Assembly: GCF_001432305.1 (NCBI RefSeq)
Contig: NZ_KQ483358.1
Span: 2,911,710 to 2,975,709, forward strand
Direction: 5' to 3'
DNA length: 64,000 nt
Source: Curvibacter sp. PAE-UM
Lineage (GTDB): Bacteria > Pseudomonadota > Gammaproteobacteria > Burkholderiales > Burkholderiaceae_C
Positions 55,401-62,328 of this stretch are shown piece after piece. The notes under the pieces are model-generated. The model was not told where the DNA came from, made no database searches, and saw only the letters and a program-made list of their open reading frames with translations. Position numbers and translations under genes: made by a program. Each line of letters begins with the position of its first letter. Within the stretch, counting starts at the first letter, position 1.

Positions 55401-55624
55401 TCGGCCAGGGTCAGCATGCCGGCCTGCTTGGAGAGGAAATAGGTGTCCAGCGTCCTGGCCATGAGCACCAGGATGGACTCCATGTGCTGGTCTTCCCGGG
55501 CCTTGACCTTCCGCCAGGAATCGAGGGCGTAGAAAACAAACAGCAGCAGAACCAGGGCGATGACCACATTGGTCACCCGGTTCAGGGTATGCGAGGCGTC
55601 ACCGCCCTGTCGTGGCTGGCTCAT
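52478..55624 (-). CDS. PAS-GGDEF-EAL c-di-GMP turnover protein
   Basis: A 1048-residue membrane protein. Two membrane helices (TNVVIALVLLLFVFYAL; PLVMLILLLVSIRLV) bracket a periplasmic Cache-like sensor. PAS domains (about 345-590) precede GGDEF and EAL. GGDEF is intact (ARIGGDEFVAVM) with an RxxD I-site (RDGD). EAL is intact too: MEALIRW, then ELEIVETS, LDDFGTGYSS, KIDQSFV and AEGVET. So both synthesis and breakdown of c-di-GMP are possible. Transcribed alone, upstream of the Lon-like gene. Likely links an extracytoplasmic signal to biofilm or motility decisions. Confidence 0.93.
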   Translation of the reverse strand: MSQPRQGGDASHTLNRVTNVVIALVLLLFVFYALDSWRKVKAREDQHMESILVLMARTLDTYFLSKQAGMLTLAEAIDKLPGGPGNRAGMQHLLEDYKKHRQDISLAFVTDMRGQFLASSHTRELRQLPSIGDQPSFKVFQSEYDNTRGVYLGRPQVGMLTGQWSFSLRYVLRDRTGKGIAVLTDVFPTDFMVSVWKEAPMVERLLVGIMRDDGYLLSRYPLPPTVRKEDVFGTPRTGALYSYLKQHDFPWYGRVTGPTSLSGGDDYVNVFYRLESFPVTAFVAQPEHQIVYLWFAGIGTPLVMLILLLVSIRLVSWKLVEQARRSEAERMAADAALRASEAEQRFLIDNLMTGVVVHDAAGAVLRCNNEASKLLGLSFEQMTGKHLIDPAWRFLNEDGSTMAVTDYPASRVLTTRQPVKDLVAGIVKSEGADISWVLCRADPWISAAGQLDQIVVTFVDITMRRQLTSELQDRELKFKALFENSMDAVLLTVPDGRVLAANRAACQLFGLSEAQLIAKGRAGLTDAADPRLHELLAKRSATGRAGGLLTMIRGDGSRFTVEISSSLYQDSQGGQYSSMILRDMTERLRSQAELEAANTEMRRVNEQLAEVAHFDMLTHLPNRVLLSDRLQQAMAQSARRDKSVGIAFLDLDGFKDINDRHGHATGDDFLVAIARRLKSVLRDGDTLARIGGDEFVAVMTDLANEQDCEPLLRRLLQVAAEPVQIDGHPLQVSASIGVTLYPTDSSSSEQLVRHADQAMYLAKQAGKNRYHVFDVVNDAAIRTKRESLEQIKAAYRRREFVLFYQPQVNMQSGEVVGMEALIRWLHPQRGLLGPGIFLPVIEDQEVAIAIGEMVLDMALVQMEQWQGMGLHLPVSVNVFSRQLQQEDFVQKLQALLAAHPSVAPERLELEIVETSALQDIPQVSSLMHACAGLGVRFALDDFGTGYSSLTYLKKLPAQLLKIDQSFVRDMLEDRDDLAIVEGVIGLSKAFNRKVIAEGVETVEHGRMLLSLGCLLGQGYGIARPMPAADVPRWLSQWQAQQPWARRPG

Positions 55625-55643
55625 GCGAGCGATACGCGGGGCC

Positions 55644-56426
55644 TCAGACCGCGAAGCCGTCGTCGGCCTGGATCACCGCGCCATTGATGAAATGGCTCTC
55701 GTTGGAACACAGCATCACCAGCACTGCGTCCAGGTCGGCCGGCTGGCCCACGCGCTTGCGCGGCAGCATGGCGATGAGCTTCTGGCCCTGCTCGGTCTGC
55801 CAGTGGTGGTGGTTGATCTCGGTGTCGATGTAACCCGGGCACAGCGCGTTGACGTTGATGCCGAACTTGCCCCACTCCATGGCCATGGCCCGCGTCATGT
55901 GCACCACGGCGGCCTTGCTCATGCAGTACACGCCGATCTGCGGCAGCACCTTGAGCCCGGCCATGGACGCGATGTTCACGATACGCCCGCCAGTGAACGT
56001 GCCCGGCGCCGCCCCCTTGGCGCGCGCCAGCATGCGCTTGCCCACTTCCTGCGCCACGAAGAAGGCGCCCTTGGTGTTGGTGTCCAGCACGAAGTCGTAG
56101 TCTTCCTCCGTCACGTCCACGATGCGCTGGGTCGTGGAGACGCCCGAATTGTTGATGAGGATGTCGATGGAACCCACCTCGGTCTCGGCGTGCGCCACGG
56201 CCGACTTGATGGAGCCGATGTCCGTCACGTCGAGCTCCACCACGTGGGCGTCGCCACCCTCGCCCTCGATCTGCGCGCGCAGCTCCTTGAGCTTCTCGAT
56301 GCGCCGCGCCGCCAGCACCACGGCCGCGCCGGCACGCGACAGGGTGCGCGCAAACTGGGCACCCAGGCCGCCCGAGGCGCCGGTGATGAAGGCCACGCGG
56401 CCGGAAAGATCGATGCTGTAAGCCAT
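55644..56426 (-). CDS. Short-chain dehydrogenase/reductase
   Basis: A 260-residue classical SDR: cofactor loop TGASGGLGAQFARTL, NNSG structural motif, catalytic Tyr167/Lys171 in YCMSKAAV, and substrate-loop CPGYIDTEIN. RR after the second strand (LAARRIEKL) suggests NADPH preference. The start is set at 56424-56426 (MAYSIDLSGRVAF), with AAAGGG upstream. The closest general role is 3-oxoacyl or 3-hydroxyacyl reduction. It is divergent from the ETF-ubiquinone oxidoreductase gene; a TetR-type palindrome lies between, suggesting shared control with fatty acid oxidation. Confidence 0.92.
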   Translation of the reverse strand: MAYSIDLSGRVAFITGASGGLGAQFARTLSRAGAAVVLAARRIEKLKELRAQIEGEGGDAHVVELDVTDIGSIKSAVAHAETEVGSIDILINNSGVSTTQRIVDVTEEDYDFVLDTNTKGAFFVAQEVGKRMLARAKGAAPGTFTGGRIVNIASMAGLKVLPQIGVYCMSKAAVVHMTRAMAMEWGKFGINVNALCPGYIDTEINHHHWQTEQGQKLIAMLPRKRVGQPADLDAVLVMLCSNESHFINGAVIQADDGFAV

Positions 56427-56454
56427 GACAGGCCCTTTCTGAGTCAGACCAAAC

Positions 56455-56478
56455 AAAATAGAACGACCGTTCTATTTT
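56455..56478. promoter_or_regulatory. Perfect TetR-type operator palindrome
   Basis: Arms AAAATAGAACG (56455-56465) and CGTTCTATTTT (56468-56478) surround AC, with no mismatch. The AGAACGnnCGTTCT core is typical of TetR-family repressors. It is 29 bases from the SDR start and 118 bases from the ETF-QO start, so it can control both. The cognate regulator is not in the window. Confidence 0.75.
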
Positions 56479-56595
56479 TATCTTAAACCGGCATAAAATC
56501 AGTCGCAAATCCGACAGGCCGGGTGAGCGTTTACCCCTAACATCCGACCCCACGACAGCCCCATTATCAAGCGACTTCATACGAAAGCAGCCGCC

Positions 56596-58281
56596 ATGAC
56601 GAACGAAGAAATCCTTGCCCAGTTCGGCCCCCGCGAGGCCATGGAATACGACGTGGTCGTCGTCGGCGGCGGCCCCGGCGGCCTGTCCACGGCCATCCGC
56701 CTCAAGCAGCTGGCCGCTGAAAAAGGCCAGGACGTCTCGGTCGTCGTGCTGGAAAAAGGCGGCGAACCCGGCGCCCACATCCTCTCCGGCGCGGTGATGG
56801 ACCCCATCGCCCTCAACGAACTCTTCCCCAACTGGAAAGAGATGGGCGCCCCCCTGCACCAAGCCGTGACCGGCGACGACGTGCTCTTCCTCAGCGAAAC
56901 CGGGGCCAAGCGCACCCCCAACTTCCTGGTGCCCGACTGCTTCCACAACGACGGCAACTACGTCATCAGCCTGGGTGTGCTCACCAAATGGCTGGGCGAG
57001 CAGGCCGAAGCCCTGGGTGTGGAAATCTTCCCCGGCTTCACCGCCGCCGAGGTGCTCTACAACGAGGACGGCTCCGTCAAGGGCGTGGCCACCGGCAACC
57101 TGGGCATCGGCAAGGACGGCCAGCCGCATGACGGCTTCCAGCTCGGCATGGAACTGCACGCCAAGTACACCGTGTTCGCCGAAGGCGCGCGCGGCCACCT
57201 GGGCAAGCAGATCATCGCCAGGTTCAAGCTCGACGAAGGACGGGACCCGCAGAGCTACGCCCTGGGCATCAAGGAACTGTGGGAAGTGCCGGCCGCCCAG
57301 GCTCAGCCCGGCCGCGTGGTGCACACCGCCGGCTGGCCCATGGACAACAGCACCTATGGCGGCGGCTTCCTCTACCACCTGGAAGGCAACAAGGTCACCC
57401 TGGGTTTCGTCACCGGCCTGGACTACCAGAACCCCTGGCTCAGCCCCTTCGAGGAAATGCAGCGCTGGAAGACCCACCCCGCCATCCGCAAGCACATCGA
57501 AGGCGGCAAGCGCATCGGCTACGGCGCGCGCGCCATCACCGCCGGCGGCCTGCTGAGCCTGCCCAAGGTGGTCTTCCCCGGCGGCGCCCTGGTGGGCTGC
57601 GACGCGGGTTACCTCAACGCCAGCCGCATCAAGGGCAGCCACGCCGCCATCAAGAGCGGCATGCTGGCCGCCGAGGCGCTGTACGGTGCGCTGACCAGCG
57701 GCCGCCAGCATGACGAAGTGACCGCCTACCCGGTCAACTTCGCGCAGAGCTGGCTCTACGACGAACTGCACAAGTCGCGCAACTTCAAGCAGTGGTTCAA
57801 GAAGGGCAACCTCATCGGCGCCATCATGACCGGCATCGAAAACTGGTTCCTGCCCAAAATCGGCATCAAGAGCCCGCCCTGGACCATTCACCGCGAGGAA
57901 GCCGACCACACCCGCCTCAAGCCCGCGGCCGAGTGCGCGCAGATCGCGTATCCGAAGCCGGACGGTAAGCTCACCTTCGACCGCCTGAGCAGCGTCTTCA
58001 TCAGCAACACCAACCACGCCGAAGACCAGCCCGCGCACCTGACGCTGAAAGACGCCAGCGTGCCCGTGAGCATCAACCTGGCCAGGTACGCCGGCCCCGA
58101 AAGCCGCTACTGCCCGGCTGGCGTCTACGAGTTCGTGAAGAACGCCGACAACAGCGACCGCCTGCAGATCAACGCGCAGAACTGCGTGCACTGCAAGACC
58201 TGCGACATCAAGGACCCCACGCAGAACATCGTGTGGGTCACGCCGGAAGGCGGCGGGGGGCCGAATTACAGCGGGATGTGA
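56596..58281 (+). CDS. etfD: Electron transfer flavoprotein-ubiquinone oxidoreductase
   Basis: A 561-residue membrane-associated FAD/4Fe-4S enzyme passing electrons from ETF to ubiquinone during fatty acid and amino acid oxidation. FAD loop VVVGGGPGGLSTAIRLKQL, then GGGFLYHLEGNKVTLGFVTGLDYQNPWL, GCDAGYLNASRIKGSHAAIKSGMLAAEA. The cluster ligands are Cys506, Cys530, Cys533 and Cys536 (YCPAG, NCVHCKTCDIKDP). It would serve the acyl-CoA dehydrogenase at 4130 and others. Preceded by a TetR-type palindrome, followed by a strong terminator. Confidence 0.97.
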   Translation: MTNEEILAQFGPREAMEYDVVVVGGGPGGLSTAIRLKQLAAEKGQDVSVVVLEKGGEPGAHILSGAVMDPIALNELFPNWKEMGAPLHQAVTGDDVLFLSETGAKRTPNFLVPDCFHNDGNYVISLGVLTKWLGEQAEALGVEIFPGFTAAEVLYNEDGSVKGVATGNLGIGKDGQPHDGFQLGMELHAKYTVFAEGARGHLGKQIIARFKLDEGRDPQSYALGIKELWEVPAAQAQPGRVVHTAGWPMDNSTYGGGFLYHLEGNKVTLGFVTGLDYQNPWLSPFEEMQRWKTHPAIRKHIEGGKRIGYGARAITAGGLLSLPKVVFPGGALVGCDAGYLNASRIKGSHAAIKSGMLAAEALYGALTSGRQHDEVTAYPVNFAQSWLYDELHKSRNFKQWFKKGNLIGAIMTGIENWFLPKIGIKSPPWTIHREEADHTRLKPAAECAQIAYPKPDGKLTFDRLSSVFISNTNHAEDQPAHLTLKDASVPVSINLARYAGPESRYCPAGVYEFVKNADNSDRLQINAQNCVHCKTCDIKDPTQNIVWVTPEGGGGPNYSGM

Positions 58282-58293
58282 TGTTCATGAGGC

Positions 58294-58333
58294 ATCAAAG
58301 AGAGCGGGGCCGAAAGGCCCCGTTCTCTTTGAT
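58294..58333 (+). terminator. Terminator of the ETF-QO gene
   Basis: An 18-base-pair stem (58294-58311 with 58316-58333, one G-T pair) with a GAAA tetraloop, 12 bases after the stop. The arm contains GCGGGGCC / GGCCCCGT and ends in TTCTCTTT. Confidence 0.85.
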
Positions 58334-58471
58334 ACCCGCTTCCGACCCGTCACGGCCAGTCGGCAAGATCAAGTTAATGACGGCATTGCAGCGATTGCTG
58401 CCGGTTGCTACGGAATCCTGAGAGGCTTGTTGCGGCTACATAGCGGTCGCATAGCGCCCGAAAGATCAGAC

Positions 58472-58561
58472 CCTCAACGTGGAAGTGACCGGTGACCAAG
58501 GAACTCGTAGCGCCGAAGGCGCGGACTTCCTTGGGCGTCTGTGTTGACTGCCTTGTTAGAC
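58472..58561 (-). repeat. attC-like recombination site (cassette B)
   Basis: On the minus strand the site opens with GTCTAAC (58561 to 58555), which contains the TAA stop of the cassette gene, and closes near ACGTTGAGG. Between them is an imperfect palindrome: CCAAGGAA.. and ..TTCCTTGG, with an inner GCGCC-GAA-GGCGC. The outer left box departs from the consensus by one base. This matches the architecture of an integron attC of about 90 bases. Confidence 0.7.
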
Positions 58562-59086
58562 CGCGACGGACCAAACGCGCCTGAAGTCATCTTTCATTTT
58601 CCGAAGGACAGGTATGAACAGGTTAGGCTCGAAAGCGTACAAACCTTTCCAGTCTTTCCCGGTCTTCTTGTCTACAGGATAGCGGAAAAGGATACTGTGG
58701 TGAGCGTCTCGCATCTTCTGGAATTCAGCCTTCTGCGCTGGTGTGATTCCTGCAGAATATACCGTCTTGAACGGGATATCCCACTGATACTCCGGCTCAG
58801 GAAAGCTCAGGCAGTACCCCTCCCACGCGCTTTCAAGGTCGTGCCCCAGATCCCAAACAAGTTCTTCTGGGACGCGTTTAAGCAACATTGCCTTCAGAAA
58901 GAGCTCTGTGGCATGCGAGGACATCATCAAGACCACAGCTCCGTCAGGCCACGAATACGCAGATGACTGCGCAAGCTCATCGCAGAGTGCGAGCGCACCC
59001 CGCGCGTACGACGTCGCATAAGCGAACATCTTTTCGGGCACCGGGAGGTTCCGAATCTCTGTATCCGTAACCAGTCGCCATGCCAT
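58556..59086 (-). CDS. Cassette-borne HEPN-like hypothetical protein
   Basis: A 176-residue soluble protein. The segment SSHATELFLKAMLLKRVPEELVWDLGHDLESAW resembles HEPN domains, which bundle helices and often act in RNA cleavage or toxin-antitoxin systems, but I cannot see the R-x4-6-H nuclease motif, so this is a tentative likeness. The stop codon lies inside an attC-like site and a second attC-like site is 4 bases before the start, with no room for a promoter: a typical integron gene cassette. Base composition is visibly less GC-rich than in the flanking housekeeping genes. Confidence 0.65.
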   Translation of the reverse strand: MAWRLVTDTEIRNLPVPEKMFAYATSYARGALALCDELAQSSAYSWPDGAVVLMMSSHATELFLKAMLLKRVPEELVWDLGHDLESAWEGYCLSFPEPEYQWDIPFKTVYSAGITPAQKAEFQKMRDAHHSILFRYPVDKKTGKDWKGLYAFEPNLFIPVLRKMKDDFRRVWSVAV

Positions 59087-59090
59087 TGCG

Positions 59091-59156
59091 GTCTAACGTG
59101 GAGATAACCGGCCTGCGCGGCTCTTCGCGCAGGTCCGGTGGAATGATGGGTTAGCC
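59091..59156 (-). repeat. attC recombination site (cassette A)
   Basis: A 66-base imperfect palindrome bounded by GTCTAAC (59091-59097) and GTTAGCC (59150-59156) on the plus strand. On the minus strand it reads GGCTAAC...GTTAGAC, the correct cassette orientation. Inner arms ACCGG-CCTGCGCG and CGCGCAGG-CCGGT surround a six-base loop. It lies exactly between two cassette genes. Confidence 0.85.
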
Positions 59157-59666
59157 CTATGGATAGAGGCGCTTGAGATAGGAAACAATTTGACTCTCCC
59201 TAGCTTGGCGCCGCGAGGCGTCTGTTGTTTGGCTGGCATCAGCATCAACTACGAAGAACTGGACATTTGCGACGGGCGACAAGTAGTTGCGGATATCCTG
59301 AATTCTGAGTTCGGCGTGGAAATCCCATTTGTATTTCAGTAACAGGAGGTGGATTTCGTCGAAGCCTGAGAATGGCTTGCCTTGGAGAATGCGCCGCGAA
59401 TCGTTGTCGTCCTCTCGGGTCGGGCAGAACGCACAAAAGATATCTTTCTCCACCGGTGGCGATTGAGCGATTCGATCCTTCACGGCCTCGACGAAACGGT
59501 CTTCACCGAAATCGTCGTTCGAGTGCGACTCTACGGTGAATTGTCCGTTCACTCCTGGGATGGAATAGGTGCTCCCCATGTAAAAGCGAGAGCGCCCGAA
59601 CATGCTGTAGATGTGAGTTGTCTTGCCCCAGTTGTTGAAGCCAGTGATCAGGATTGCTCTCTTCAT
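59157..59666 (-). CDS. Cassette-borne P-loop hypothetical protein
   Basis: A 169-residue protein beginning MKRAILITGFNNWGKTTHIY; GFNNWGKTT (residues 9-17) is a Walker A loop, so a nucleotide-binding protein is likely. VQFFVVDADASQT may hold the Walker B strand. No family is recognised. AGAGGAG is placed 11 bases before the ATG. The stop codon borders the attC site at 59091-59156 and the start is 24 bases from a GGCTAAC recombination core, so this is the first cassette of the array. Codon and base composition are atypical for the window. Confidence 0.7.
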   Translation of the reverse strand: MKRAILITGFNNWGKTTHIYSMFGRSRFYMGSTYSIPGVNGQFTVESHSNDDFGEDRFVEAVKDRIAQSPPVEKDIFCAFCPTREDDNDSRRILQGKPFSGFDEIHLLLLKYKWDFHAELRIQDIRNYLSPVANVQFFVVDADASQTTDASRRQARESQIVSYLKRLYP

Positions 59667-60153
59667 GGTGGTGAATGCTCCTCTTGATAGGGCTAACGTG
59701 ATGTAGATCGCAAAACTTGCGAAATAAAACGGAGCCTGCGTGATAAACCGTCCATTGGATCCACCCTAAAGGCTTGTCACTATTGAAGAAATCTCAATTC
59801 TTGTGGCTGTTTGTACAGGTATAAATGAAACCGTCAAACCACGCAGCGTTCTGGACAGATTCTAGGAAGCCGATGCACAGGGCGATATCCCCCAAAAGGG
59901 TCATAGAGCGACAGTTTCTGGCCCCAATCTTGGTCGACCGCTATCGGCACTAGCGGTCATCAGTCCGCGAAATTTGACCGGCAGCAACCAGCCTAGACCG
60001 GACCTACACTCGCCCGAGCCAAGCGCTTGCTCTTGGCCGCAACAAGTCCTCGACGACGGCACACCAAGGCCGGAACCACACGCATCCATGAACAACGGGG
60101 CCCACGGCCCCGTTGCAATTCCAGCACAGAGCGATCGCCCTGCAGTCGCCCGC
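59667..60153. other. Gene-poor region with possible attI and degraded integrase start
   Basis: No intact gene. GGCTAAC at 59691-59697 is a recombination core; next to it is TCGCAA-AAC-TTGCGA (59708-59722), which could belong to an attI. At 59824-59862 one frame reads NETVKPRSVLDRF before a stop, reminiscent of the start of integron integrases, with EA resuming after it, but nothing further matches. An inverted repeat GACCGCTA/TAGCGGTC lies at 59936-59958. A hairpin CAACGGGGCC-CAC-GGCCCCGTTG (60093-60115) may terminate the SQR-like gene. Confidence 0.5.
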
Positions 60154-61290
60154 TCAGCGGTACTTCCTCAGATACATGCCTTCGAACCAGCGTTTGGCCC
60201 AGTGGAACAGGCGGCTGGGTGGCAGGATGATGTTGCGCGTGGGGGTGCGCCACACCAGCGTGCCTTGGCTCAGGGCATCGATGATGCACATCAGTTCCAC
60301 CTTGAAGGTGGCCGTGGGTGTCTGGCCGCGCAGGCCGGCCAGCAGGTTCTGCGCGGCGGCGGCGGCTTGCAGGTCGGCCATGTGCGCCTGCTTGGGCATC
60401 CAGTCGGGGCCGGGGAAGCTGCCCGAGTCGCCCACCACGTAGACCTGCTCGGCGCCTTGTACGCGGCACTGCGCGTCAGCCTGCAGCAGGCCGCCGGGGG
60501 AGCGCGCCAGCGCCGTCTGGTCGAACCAAGCATTGCCCGTCATGCCGGGCATGAAGAGGATGAGGTCGGCTTTGAGTTCGCCGCCTTCGGTGACGACCTT
60601 GTCCGCCTCGAAGCGCAGCATCTTGTGGCCCAGGTGGGTGCGGATCTTGCGCCGCGCCATCTCGTCCAGCAGATGCTGCACAGCCTTGGGGCCCAGGCGA
60701 TTGCCGGGCTCCTTGCTCGGGTTGAAGAAAACCAGCTCGAACTGGTCACGCCGGCCCTCGCGCTTGAGCTGTTCGTCGATGCCGAAGAGGAACTCGAACA
60801 TGGGCCCGCCGCGCACCGCGCTGGGCTCGTTCGGATTGCCGGCGAAACCCACGGCAATGGTGCCGCCTTTCATCGCGCTCAGGCGGTCGCGGATCTGCTC
60901 GGCCGCAGCGATGCCCTCGCAGGGCGTGATGGCGTGTTCGATGCCCGGCAGCTTCTTGATGAAGCGCCCGCCGCTGGCGATCACCAGCGCATCGTTGTGC
61001 ACCTCGCCGGCCGTGGTGTCCACCAGGCGGCCGCCTTCGCGCAGGCCGGTCACCTCGGCGGCGACGTGCGTCACCTGCATGCGGGCGAAGAAATTGGCCA
61101 GCGGCAGCACCAGCTGCTCGCGCGTGCGCAGGCCGCTGGGGATCCAGATGATGCCGGGCAGGTAGTGCAGCTCGGCGCGCGGCGAGACCAGCGTGATCTG
61201 CACGGCCGGGTCGCGCCGCCGGATCTCGCGCACGCTGGACAGGGCGCCGAAGCCGGCGCCAATGACGGTGATACGGTGGGGTGTGCTCAT
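60154..61290 (-). CDS. Sulfide:quinone oxidoreductase-like flavoprotein
   Basis: A 378-residue FAD-dependent disulfide-reductase-fold protein resembling SQR/FCC-type enzymes: RITVIGAGFGALSSVREIRRR (FAD loop), LHYLPGIIWIPSGLRTREQL, VYVVGDSGSFPGPDWMPKQAHMADLQA, and a C-terminal ILPPSRLFHWAKRWFEGMYLRKY typical of membrane-surface binding. Candidate redox cysteines are in TPCEGIAAA and LMCIIDALSQGTLV; the full three-cysteine SQR set is not obvious, so sulfide may not be the substrate. Transcribed alone, away from the sulfur operon at 1-4029. Confidence 0.82.
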   Translation of the reverse strand: MSTPHRITVIGAGFGALSSVREIRRRDPAVQITLVSPRAELHYLPGIIWIPSGLRTREQLVLPLANFFARMQVTHVAAEVTGLREGGRLVDTTAGEVHNDALVIASGGRFIKKLPGIEHAITPCEGIAAAEQIRDRLSAMKGGTIAVGFAGNPNEPSAVRGGPMFEFLFGIDEQLKREGRRDQFELVFFNPSKEPGNRLGPKAVQHLLDEMARRKIRTHLGHKMLRFEADKVVTEGGELKADLILFMPGMTGNAWFDQTALARSPGGLLQADAQCRVQGAEQVYVVGDSGSFPGPDWMPKQAHMADLQAAAAAQNLLAGLRGQTPTATFKVELMCIIDALSQGTLVWRTPTRNIILPPSRLFHWAKRWFEGMYLRKYR

Positions 61291-61478
61291 GCGGGTCTTC
61301 TTCTTTCCTGTGGAATGCTGGGGCTTGGTCCGGGAGTGTAATCACCTCTGCACACCGCACGACAGCGGGGTGCCAGGCGCCGGATCGTCGGTACAGGCGG
61401 GCCCGGCTGCCAAAATCCGCGCAGTGCCACCCCGTCGCTGCTACCATTCGCCGCCTATCACTCGTCTTGGGTCATCAC

Positions 61479-62120
61479 ATGTTCTTTGGAATCAGCCATC
61501 TGGTCGTGCCGGTCAAGGATCTGGAACGCGCCGCCCGCTTGTGGCGCGATGTCATGGGTTTTGCCGAGTCGCGCCGCGGCGAGGGCTACCTGGACATCGA
61601 CACCGGCAACGTGGCCATCCGCCTGCTGCAGGTGCCCGCCATCGAGTCCAGGGTCTCGCTGCGCCTGACGGTCGGCAATGTGCAGGAGGCCTATCAGGCC
61701 CTGCTGGCCGCCGGCGCCGCGGCCCGCTACGAGCCCATGCGCACGCCGGAGCTGGAGGAGATGGCCTGCGTCAGCGACGCCGACGGCCACTCCATCGTGC
61801 TGTGGCGCGCGCTGACCGAAGACGAGTGGGGCTTCGTGCCCGAGCTGCCCAAGCAGGGCCAGTGGTATCCCGACGCCGAGCAGCTGCTGCAGCGCCTGCT
61901 GGCCCATGTGCCGGCCCTGTTCCGCATGCTGGCGCGACGCAAGACCACCCGCGTCATCGAACTGCTGGCCAGCGAAATGCACAGCCCGGTGACGCGCGAG
62001 ATCGTCATCAAGGGCTACATCACCGCCTCCGCCAAGGTCACGCGTTATCGCCTGGTGGAGCCGCTGCGCGCGGAGGGGATCAATCCCGATGATTACCGCG
62101 AGGATTTTGACTACGAGTGA
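61479..62120 (+). CDS. Glyoxalase/VOC domain fused to PCP_red-like domain
   Basis: A 213-residue protein. Residues 1-118 form a VOC (glyoxalase/bleomycin resistance) module: MFFGISHLVVPVKDLERAARLWRDVMGF, then GEGYLDIDTGNVAIRLL and DADGHSIVLWRAL. Residues 125-190 resemble the PCP_red helical domain from the light-independent protochlorophyllide reductase B subunit (WYPDAEQLLQRLLAHVPALFRMLARRKTTRVIELLASEM, then VTREIVIKGYI). No photosynthesis genes are nearby. I start at 61479 since this is the normal VOC N-terminus. Metal ligands His7 and a later acid are plausible. Function unknown. Confidence 0.75.
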   Translation: MFFGISHLVVPVKDLERAARLWRDVMGFAESRRGEGYLDIDTGNVAIRLLQVPAIESRVSLRLTVGNVQEAYQALLAAGAAARYEPMRTPELEEMACVSDADGHSIVLWRALTEDEWGFVPELPKQGQWYPDAEQLLQRLLAHVPALFRMLARRKTTRVIELLASEMHSPVTREIVIKGYITASAKVTRYRLVEPLRAEGINPDDYREDFDYE

Positions 62121-62143
62121 GCTGGAGCGCGAGCGCCAAGGAG

Positions 62144-62172
62144 AACGGGGCCGAAAGGCCCCGTTTTGTTCT
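62144..62172 (+). terminator. Terminator after the VOC-fusion gene
   Basis: AACGGGGCC-GAAA-GGCCCCGTT followed by TTGTTCT, 23 bases after the stop codon. The stem-loop core matches the ETF-QO terminator. Confidence 0.8.
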
Positions 62173-62328
62173 GAATGTCTCTTGCCAACCCGTTGCGGAC
62201 GGTTGCAATCAGTGAAGCAGTCGCTCTACGTTCGAGCCAAGCGAACCGCGCTGGCATGGCGCCTGAGCCGCGAGGCGGATGATGACACTGGCCGCCTGCG
62301 CCACCGAAACGCCGCGCCCGGTGACCAA

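Noticed and set aside
55621-58191. An 856-codon minus-strand frame across the SDR and ETF-QO genes
   Set aside because: It is antisense to ETF-QO over most of its length; long open antisense frames are normal at this GC content, and it lacks any family pattern. Only its SDR-region neighbour frame is real.
59806-59817. CTGTTTGTACAG as a LexA box in front of a putative integrase
   Set aside because: The spacing between CTG and CAG is 6 bases, not the 10 of LexA boxes in this group.
60093-60115. Hairpin as a third attC
   Set aside because: Arms CAACGGGGCC/GGCCCCGTTG lack the outer GTTRRRY/RYYYAAC boxes and resemble the ordinary terminator stems elsewhere in the window.
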